Positions 1 through 5,653 of a stretch of 8,917 nt of DNA are shown here, one piece after another. This DNA comes from an uncultured Acidobacteriota bacterium (GTDB lineage Bacteria > Acidobacteriota > Thermoanaerobaculia > Gp7-AA8), in assembly GCA_946887105.1 (NCBI GenBank), contig CAMPKJ010000209.1, positions 1-8,917 on the forward strand. The letters run 5' to 3'. How positions within the stretch are numbered: the first letter of the stretch is position 1; every line of letters starts with the position of its first letter. The position numbers and the translations under genes are program-made. The notes beneath the pieces are model-generated. The model was not told where the DNA came from. It ran no database searches and was given only the letters and a program-made list of their open reading frames with translations.

Positions 1-1355
1 CGATCCTCTACGCGATCGGTCGCCGAGGAATCGTGCGTGCCGAGCTCGAAGACACGAACGAGGATTGCCGCGCACTCTTCGACGCTGTCCTCAAGCGGAT
101 TCCTCCGCCTCCCGGCGTGAAGGAAGGCTCCCTCCAGCTGCTCGTCAGCGCCATCGACTACAACGAATACCTCGGACGCCTCGGCGTCGGACGCATTCAG
201 CGTGGAACGCTCCGGGTGAACACCGACGTCACCCTCATCCTTCGCGACGGCACCCACAAGCGCGGGCGCATCACGAAGCTCTGGGCGTTCGAAGGCTTGC
301 GCCGTCAGGAGATCGATGAAGCTTCGGCCGGCGAGATCGTCGCGGTTGCAGGTTTCGCGGATGTCGAGATCGGTGAGACGTTCTCATCCCTCGATGCGCC
401 GGAAGCGCTGCCGCCGATCGCAATCGACGAGCCGACCGTCTCGATGCAGTGGATGGTGAACGACTCGCCGTTCGCAGGCACCGAGGGGAAGTACGTCACG
501 TCGCGCAACATCAAGGACCGTCTCGACCGCGAACTGCGGAAGGACGTCGCGCTGCGCGTTCGCGATACGGGCCAGGCCGATCGTTTCGAAGTCGCAGGCC
601 GCGGTGAGCTGCATCTTTCGATCCTCGCCGAGAACATGCGCCGCGAAGGCTTCGAGTTCGCGCTCTCGCGTCCGCAGGTCATCCTCAAGAACATCAACGG
701 CCAGACGATGGAGCCTTACGAGGCGCTCGTCGTGGACGTCGAAGAAGACCACGTCGGAACAATCATGGAGAAGCTCAACGAGCGGCGTGCAGAGATGACC
801 GACATGGTCAATCCCGGCACCGGCCGCGTGCGCATCGAGTTCAAGATCCCCACCCGCGGCCTGTTCGGCATCCGCACGGAGTTCCTGTCGGAGACGCGCG
901 GAACCGGCTTGCTGTACCACACGTTCCTCGAGTACGGCCCATATCGCGGCGAGCTGGCCAGCCGCAACCGCGGCGCGCTGATCGCGAAGGAAGCCGGCGA
1001 TACGACCGCGTACGCAATCGAGCCGCTGCAGGAACGCTCGACGCTCTTCCTCGGCCCCGGCGTGAAGGTGTACGGCGGCCAGGTGGTCGGCGAGAACTCG
1101 CGCGACGTGGACATGGTCGTGCAGGTCTGCCGCGCCAAGCACCTCACCAACATGCGCGCCTCCGGCTCCGACATGGCCGTGAAGCTCACTCCCGCACGCA
1201 TCCTCACGCTCGAGCAATGCCTGGAATGGATCGAGGACGACGAGCTGGTCGAAGTGACCCCGGAGTCGATCCGCATCCGCAAACAGCTCCTCGACCACTC
1301 GCAGCGAGACGTGGAGAGGAAGAAGGCGAAGAAGGCCGCGGCCGCGGAGGGGTGA
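1..1355 (+). CDS. typA: Translational GTPase TypA/BipA, C-terminal part (5' end outside window)
   Basis: The reading frame is open from base 3, with no start in the window, and gives 450 residues. TypA is usually about 600 aa, so roughly the first 150 residues, the GTP-binding P-loop region, lie upstream. TypA/BipA is a ribosome-associated GTPase related to EF-G that acts in ribosome assembly and stress or low-temperature growth. Visible parts in order are the end of the G domain ('ILYAIGRRG', then 'LFDAVLKRIPPPP'), the beta-barrel domain II, an EF-G-like domain III with 'GRGELHLSIL' near visible residue 200, the EF-G C-like domain ('EPYEALVVDVEEDHVGTIME', then 'PTRGLFGIRTEFLSETRG'), and the TypA-specific C-terminal domain ('HLTNMRASGSDMAVKLTP', 'DDELVEVTPESIRIRK'). 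The tail is Lys/Ala-rich and ends at TGA 1353-1355. The gene converges on the phospholipase gene across a 90-bp gap. GTG at 33 is an internal codon, not the start. The family assignment is secure. Confidence 0.97.
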   Translation, partial: ILYAIGRRGIVRAELEDTNEDCRALFDAVLKRIPPPPGVKEGSLQLLVSAIDYNEYLGRLGVGRIQRGTLRVNTDVTLILRDGTHKRGRITKLWAFEGLRRQEIDEASAGEIVAVAGFADVEIGETFSSLDAPEALPPIAIDEPTVSMQWMVNDSPFAGTEGKYVTSRNIKDRLDRELRKDVALRVRDTGQADRFEVAGRGELHLSILAENMRREGFEFALSRPQVILKNINGQTMEPYEALVVDVEEDHVGTIMEKLNERRAEMTDMVNPGTGRVRIEFKIPTRGLFGIRTEFLSETRGTGLLYHTFLEYGPYRGELASRNRGALIAKEAGDTTAYAIEPLQERSTLFLGPGVKVYGGQVVGENSRDVDMVVQVCRAKHLTNMRASGSDMAVKLTPARILTLEQCLEWIEDDELVEVTPESIRIRKQLLDHSQRDVERKKAKKAAAAEG

Positions 1356-1362
1356 GGGGACC

Positions 1363-1437
1363 GAGTCTTAGGGTCGTAGAGTCTTAGAGCCGCGTCGGCG
1401 CAGGTTTCTCCTCTAAGACTCTACGACTCTAAGACTA
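1363..1437. repeat. Long inverted repeat (hairpin) of tandem octamers between convergent genes
   Basis: The left arm is 1364-1389 and the right arm is 1411-1436. They pair over 26 bp with a single G-T wobble (1372/1428) around a 21-nt loop (1390-1410). Each arm is itself a tandem array of octamers of the type AGTCTTAG / (A/G)GTCGTAG / AGTCTTAG followed by AG. The hairpin fills most of the gap between the stop of typA (1355) and the stop of the phospholipase (1446). It could end transcription from both sides, but no T-run follows the stem on either strand, so it is not a textbook intrinsic terminator. It may instead be a dispersed palindromic repeat. The structure is seen directly; the role is inferred. 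Confidence 0.85.
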
Positions 1438-1445
1438 CCCCCGGG

Positions 1446-3059
1446 TCACCCGCTGATGAAACTGGTGAACTGCGTCGCGTTCTGCCGCACCACCCAGCAC
1501 GTGAGATCCGCGAGCAGGTTCACCTGCTGCGGAGTCAGTTGCGTGAGCGTGCCGGTGCCGTCTTCGTCGACGGTCTTGTAGTTCGGGAAGTTGGCGAACG
1601 CACCGCTGGTGCCTTTTCCGAGCTCCGAGATCACCCATGAGTCGGTGAGCTGCGAGGACCAGTCGGTGACCTGATCGAGGTAGACCCAGAGGATCTCGAC
1701 CGAGCCCGCGTTCACGCCCCAGCTCGTGTTGGCGAGCACTTCGTGCGTCATCGAAACGATCATCGCGGCGCCGCTGGCCTTGAGGCTCTGCAGCTTCGTG
1801 ACGAGCGTGACGAAGTCGGACGCATTGAAGATCTGATTGCCGTTCGCCGCGGCGTTGCCACCCGAGGTGACAGGGACGCCGAAGAGCACCGGCAGGTTCG
1901 GATCGATGTCGGTTGACGTCGCGCCATTCGTCGACGGCACATACGACGGATTCAGCGGAACCTCGGTATTCACAAAGAGGATGATCTTCTGCACGCCGCG
2001 CATGACCAGCGGGATCAGTCCGTAGTTCTCGAGATTGCCGCCATCGCCGAACTCCATCAGCCGCGCCTCGACCTGCGAACCGCTCGACATCGGCGGCCAA
2101 TACGGCTGCTCCGGAACATCGACGTCGAGGAGCTCGTTCTTCGCCGCCGTTTCTGCAAACGCGGAGCTGCTCGTGCCGCTCGCGTCGATGAGGCGGAACA
2201 CCGCCGGCGGCTCGCCGACGCTCACCGTTCCATTCGTGGCGCCGCTCGACGCGGGCTGCGAGCTGCCCCATGCAAACGGCTCGATGAAACCGCCGCCGAT
2301 CAATGCCGACGTCGATTGCGAAAACGGCCCGCTGCTCTTCAGCTGATACGTGATGGTCTGCTGGAACGGGATGCCGTTGTAGAGCGGCGTGTACGTGACC
2401 ATCACCAGCGGATCGGTGGTGAAGTCCTGCGATTCGACAGGGCCGTCGATGGTGGCGTTGATGAGCAGGTACGGCACCGTGTACGCGTTGCCGGGCACCT
2501 GCCGCACGGTGTGGAAGGTCGCATTCGCAAGCGACGGATTGGCGGTCTTGATGGCCTGAACGGTGGCCTCGTCGAAGCTGTAGTACGCGTTGTCGTCGAG
2601 ACCAAACGGCGCGAAGAACACCGTCCCCACCGCGGTGATCCACAGCAGATCGCCGTCGACTTTCTGGACGTGGTACGCGTTCCACAACGCCTTGTCGAGA
2701 CTCTGCGTCGCGCCGTAGCCGACGCAGCTGGTCCCGAGCACGCCGAGGCCGTCCTGGGTGATGTCGGCGGGATCGATCGGCGTTCCGAGAAAATCAGCAT
2801 CGGTGATGCCGGGCGTCGGGTCGTAGTACGCGAACGCCGCACAGGCCCACGAGCCGCCGGAGACGCAAGACATGTAGTCGATGTTCTGGATGATGCTCTG
2901 ATCGACCAGCGCGCGCAGCTGCCCCATGGCGGCCGACAACGCACGCGTGCCGCCTCCCGGGAAACAGACGCCGACGTTGGGCTTCACGCCGGCCTGCTGC
3001 TCCGGCCAGGTGTAGGACGTCCCTTGCGAAAACCAGATCTGGGTCGTGAAGTTCGACAT
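1446..3059 (-). CDS. Patatin/cytosolic-PLA2-like phospholipase (paralog 1)
   Basis: Predicted serine lipid acyl hydrolase of 537 aa, probably acting on membrane phospholipids or lysophospholipids. The oxyanion loop is 'FPGGGTRA' (Gly35-37, Arg39). The nucleophile elbow is 'CVSGGSW' with Ser67, close to the 'GLSGGSW' of fungal phospholipase B and cPLA2-type enzymes. 'SGTSSSAF' (about 294-301) recalls the 'GTSSSLF' stretch of that family. 'FGDGGNLENYG' carries the likely catalytic Asp339. No signal peptide or membrane helix is seen, so it is probably cytoplasmic. The start was chosen at ATG 3059-3057 because GAGGAG (3071-3066) lies 6 nt upstream and the paralog starts at the matching point. A longer frame back to TTG 3137 would add 26 residues and overlap a candidate -35 box. 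The first Gly of the usual G-x-S-x-G is Cys65. At about 540 aa it is longer than common single-domain patatins. The exact substrate is unknown. Confidence 0.88.
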   Translation of the reverse strand: MSNFTTQIWFSQGTSYTWPEQQAGVKPNVGVCFPGGGTRALSAAMGQLRALVDQSIIQNIDYMSCVSGGSWACAAFAYYDPTPGITDADFLGTPIDPADITQDGLGVLGTSCVGYGATQSLDKALWNAYHVQKVDGDLLWITAVGTVFFAPFGLDDNAYYSFDEATVQAIKTANPSLANATFHTVRQVPGNAYTVPYLLINATIDGPVESQDFTTDPLVMVTYTPLYNGIPFQQTITYQLKSSGPFSQSTSALIGGGFIEPFAWGSSQPASSGATNGTVSVGEPPAVFRLIDASGTSSSAFAETAAKNELLDVDVPEQPYWPPMSSGSQVEARLMEFGDGGNLENYGLIPLVMRGVQKIILFVNTEVPLNPSYVPSTNGATSTDIDPNLPVLFGVPVTSGGNAAANGNQIFNASDFVTLVTKLQSLKASGAAMIVSMTHEVLANTSWGVNAGSVEILWVYLDQVTDWSSQLTDSWVISELGKGTSGAFANFPNYKTVDEDGTGTLTQLTPQQVNLLADLTCWVVRQNATQFTSFISG

Positions 3060-3065
3060 CAAACA

Positions 3066-3071
3066 CTCCTC
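3066..3071 (-). promoter_or_regulatory. Shine-Dalgarno site that fixes the start of phospholipase 1
   Basis: On the minus strand this reads GAGGAG and sits 6 nt before ATG 3059-3057, an ideal spacing. It supports the shorter start over the upstream TTG at 3137. Confidence 0.8.
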
Positions 3072-3108
3072 GCAACTCGAATTGTTGGGCTCGGATCGAC
3101 GGAGCCGT

Positions 3109-3137
3109 AGCGTAGGCACGGAGAAACGGACTGTCAA
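3109..3137 (-). promoter_or_regulatory. Candidate sigma70-type promoter for phospholipase 1
   Basis: On the minus strand a perfect TTGACA (3137-3132) is followed, after exactly 17 nt, by TACGCT (3114-3109), which keeps the three most conserved -10 positions (TA...T). A transcript would begin near 3102 and leave a leader of about 40 nt that carries the GAGGAG site. The site lies in the 123-bp divergent gap shared with the plus-strand membrane-protein gene. No equally good promoter was found for that gene. The match is seen; activity is inferred. Confidence 0.5.
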
Positions 3138-3182
3138 TCGCCGCGGGTAGGGAAACGTTCGTGTCGCGTCTCTCCTAAAGAC

Positions 3183-4019
3183 ATGAGCGAGATTCCACCG
3201 AACACCACTGTCTCTTCACCGCCCGCCGGTCTGACGACCACCACCACCACCACCCGTTCGTACCGCATGGTGGCCATCCTGCTGGTCGCGCAGCTTCCGG
3301 TCATGCTGCTGGCCGGCTACCTCAGCACGCGGCCGGTGACCCTCACCTCGCTCTGGGCGCTGATCGCCGTCTCCATGCTCGCGCTGCTGATGGCTCTCGG
3401 CGACGCGAAGGGGCGCATCGGCGGCGTGCTCATCGACGAGCACAACCTGATGAGCGTCTCGCGCTTCCAGCTCGTGGCGTGGACGCTGCTGATCTGCAGC
3501 GCGTTCGCGATGATCGCCCTCGCGCGCGTGTTCAACGGCGTGAACGACGCGCTGGCCATCAAGCTGCCGATGGAGCTGTGGCAGCTCCTCGGCATCAGCG
3601 GCGCGTCGAGCGTCGGCTCCGCGCTGATCATGCAGAACAAGAAGAACAAACAGCCCGCGGCCGGCGAGATGGAGCGCGCCGCGGCGTCGCTGCAGGAAGC
3701 GCCTGAAAGCGTCGCCTCGAATGCACACGGCGTCGCGTACGCCAACCCCACCGCCGCCGACGCGCACTTCACCGACATGTTCGAAGGCGACGAGGTGGCC
3801 AACTCCGCCTACATCGACATGAGCAAGGTGCAGATGTACTTCTTCACCCTGATCGCGCTGATCACCTACGGCGCGCAACTCGGCCAGATGATGGCGGACA
3901 AGGCCGTCGCCGAGCTGGGAGCGTTCCCCGAGCTCAGCAGCGGTCTGGTCGCGCTGCTGGCCATCAGCCACGCCACGTATCTCGGCTCGAAGAGCGTCGA
4001 CAAGACCAGGACCAGCTAG
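3183..4019 (+). CDS. Polytopic membrane protein of unknown function with internal duplication
   Basis: A 278-aa protein whose family I cannot name. Hydrophobic stretches suggest six membrane segments at about residues 29-47, 54-72, 96-115, 132-150, 217-236 and 251-269. A Thr-rich N-terminal tail includes seven Thr in a row (18-24). A polar loop (about 151-215) is acidic near its end. The two later pairs of helices look like repeats of one unit: 'SVSRFQ...WTLL' then 'LLGISGAS' (about 91-150), and 'DMSKVQ...FTLI' then 'LLAISHAT' (about 212-270). ATG 3183 is the first in frame; no clear SD precedes it, so the start is less certain (Met29 is an alternative). The gene diverges from phospholipase 1 and converges on phospholipase 2, and its TAG stop (4017-4019) overlaps the opposing stop. 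Lying between two paralogous lipases suggests a joint role at the membrane, but that is inference. GC-rich third codon positions support it as real. Confidence 0.85.
   Translation: MSEIPPNTTVSSPPAGLTTTTTTTRSYRMVAILLVAQLPVMLLAGYLSTRPVTLTSLWALIAVSMLALLMALGDAKGRIGGVLIDEHNLMSVSRFQLVAWTLLICSAFAMIALARVFNGVNDALAIKLPMELWQLLGISGASSVGSALIMQNKKNKQPAAGEMERAAASLQEAPESVASNAHGVAYANPTAADAHFTDMFEGDEVANSAYIDMSKVQMYFFTLIALITYGAQLGQMMADKAVAELGAFPELSSGLVALLAISHATYLGSKSVDKTRTS
3237..3254 (+). repeat. (ACC)6 trinucleotide repeat in the membrane-protein gene
   Basis: Six perfect ACC copies in frame encode Thr19-24; the ACG just before them adds Thr18. Changes in copy number would lengthen or shorten the N-terminal tail without a frameshift. 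Confidence 0.9.
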
Positions 4020-5641
4020 CCGGCAGCCACGAACTGCTCGATGGTGCTCCGGTGCTGGAGCACCACCCAGCAGGTCAGGTCGGCGAGCAGGTTCACCTGC
4101 CTGGGCGTGAGCTGCGTGAGCGACCACGGCGGCAGCAGATTCTCGTCGATGGTCTTGTAGTTCGGGAAGTGCGGGAACTCGCCGACGTCGCCGAGGTCGA
4201 GCTGGATCTTCACCCATTCATCGACGATCTGTGATTTCCACGACGCCACTTCATCGAGATAGACGTACAGGATCTCCACCGTACCGCCGCCGGCAATCCC
4301 CCAGAACGGATTGGGCAGGACCTCGTGCGTCTTCGTCACCACCATCGGCTGCCCGTTCTTCTTGAGCGCCTGCAGTTCCTGGATGAGCGGCGCGTAATCG
4401 CTGGCGGGAAAGACGTGGTTGTAGTCGGGATCGGTGCCGAAGATGCTCGTCACCGGGATGCCGAACAGCGGCGGCAGCGTGGAATCGAGATCGCTGTCGC
4501 TGGCCGTGCCGCTGGCCGGATCGTAATTGAGCTTCAGCGGCGTCTCCGTATTGAGGAACAGGATCACCCTCTTCACGCCGCGCATGACCAGCGGAATGAG
4601 GCCGTAGTTCTCGAGATTGGCGCCGTCGCCGAAATCGAAGAGCTGCGCGGGAGGTTGCGCTCCGCCGGCGGCGACCGGCGGCCAGTAGTTCTGTTCCGGC
4701 AGGAGACCATCGAGCAGCTTGATCTTCTCGAATGCCCCCGCGAATGCGGAGCTGCTCGTGCCGCTGGCGTGCACGAGACTGAACACCGATGCGGGTGCGT
4801 TGACGGTCACCCGCCCGTCGACCGCCGGCGCCGCCGGTGCATCGCAGCCCCACGCGAACGTCTCGATGAATCCGCCGCCGACCAGCGCCGTGATCGTTCC
4901 CCTCACGTGGCGCATCTTCGCCATCGGATAAACGATGGTCTGCTGGAACGGGATCCCCGAGTAGAGCGGCGAGTACGTGATCATCACCAGCTGATCGGGG
5001 TTGTACGGCGTGGTCGCGCTCGGACCGTCCATGGTGCCGTTGATGAGCAGGTACGGCATCTTGTAATCGGACGGTTTGCGGACGACGTGGAACGGCGCAT
5101 TTGCCAATGAAGGATTCGCGGCTTTGATCTTCGCGACGGTCTCCTCATCGAGACTGAAGTAGCTCGGGTGCTCCGGATCGAAGAGGCCGTAGCGTGCGAA
5201 GAACACGTTCCCGACCGCCACCGCCCAGAGCAGATCTTCCGGAACGCCGGCGTGATTCGCGGCCTCGATCGCGTCGCCGAGGTCCTGTGTCGCGCCCCAG
5301 CCCAGCGAGGAAGTGGGGACGTTCGACAAGCCGTTCAACGTGATGTCCTGCGGCTGCGTGACCGGGCCGAGCAGGTCGGCATCCGAGGTCGCACCGGCGC
5401 GGTAGTACGTGAACGCGCAGGACGCCCACGAGCCGCCGGAGACGCACGAGATGTAATCGACGTGCTTCAGGAAGTCGAACGACAACAGCCCGCGCAGCTG
5501 GCCCATGGTCGCGCACAACGCGCGCGTGCCGCCGCCCGGGAAACAGATCCCGACGTTCGGCTTCACGCCAGCCTGTTGTTCGGGCCAGGTGTAGGACGTT
5601 CCATCGGAGTACCAGACCTGGGTCGTGAACGTGTCCGTCAT
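4016..5641 (-). CDS. Patatin/cytosolic-PLA2-like phospholipase (paralog 2), downstream of the kinase
   Basis: A 541-aa paralog of the enzyme at 1446-3059. The catalytic signature is the same: 'FPGGGTRA' (Gly36-38, Arg40), 'CVSGGSW' with nucleophile Ser68, 'SGTSSSAF' (about 293-300), and 'FGDGANLENYG' with likely catalytic Asp339. In the aligned N-terminal 38 residues starting at 'FTTQ', the two differ at only four, all but one conservative. The C-terminal stretch around 'LTP(R/Q)QVNLLADLTCWVV' is also nearly the same. No signal peptide is seen, so the enzyme is expected in the cytoplasm acting on membrane lipids. The start is ATG 5641-5639, with GGGAGG (5652-5647) 5 nt upstream. The kinase gene ends 12 nt upstream, so the two are probably co-transcribed and may be translationally coupled. 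The TAG stop (4018-4016) overlaps the TAG of the converging membrane-protein gene. Substrate and control by the kinase are unproven. Confidence 0.88.
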   Translation of the reverse strand: MTDTFTTQVWYSDGTSYTWPEQQAGVKPNVGICFPGGGTRALCATMGQLRGLLSFDFLKHVDYISCVSGGSWASCAFTYYRAGATSDADLLGPVTQPQDITLNGLSNVPTSSLGWGATQDLGDAIEAANHAGVPEDLLWAVAVGNVFFARYGLFDPEHPSYFSLDEETVAKIKAANPSLANAPFHVVRKPSDYKMPYLLINGTMDGPSATTPYNPDQLVMITYSPLYSGIPFQQTIVYPMAKMRHVRGTITALVGGGFIETFAWGCDAPAAPAVDGRVTVNAPASVFSLVHASGTSSSAFAGAFEKIKLLDGLLPEQNYWPPVAAGGAQPPAQLFDFGDGANLENYGLIPLVMRGVKRVILFLNTETPLKLNYDPASGTASDSDLDSTLPPLFGIPVTSIFGTDPDYNHVFPASDYAPLIQELQALKKNGQPMVVTKTHEVLPNPFWGIAGGGTVEILYVYLDEVASWKSQIVDEWVKIQLDLGDVGEFPHFPNYKTIDENLLPPWSLTQLTPRQVNLLADLTCWVVLQHRSTIEQFVAAG

Positions 5642-5646
5642 CGCAT

Positions 5647-5652
5647 CCTCCC
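5647..5652 (-). promoter_or_regulatory. Shine-Dalgarno site of phospholipase 2
   Basis: GGGAGG on the minus strand lies 5 nt before ATG 5641. It is wholly inside the 12-nt gap after the kinase stop codon (5656-5654), consistent with an operon and reinitiation after kinase translation. Confidence 0.75.
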
Positions 5653-5653
5653 G

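Noticed and set aside
384..1298. Open frame of 304 codons on the minus strand
   Set aside because: Opposite typA, which is unmistakable; no recognisable product.
2316..3110. Open frame of 264 codons on the plus strand
   Set aside because: Shadow of phospholipase 1, rich in Arg, Val and Asp, with no motif.
3060..3137. 26-residue N-terminal extension of phospholipase 1 from TTG 3137
   Set aside because: ATG 3059 has an ideal SD and matches the start of the paralog; the extension shows no similarity and overlaps a likely promoter.
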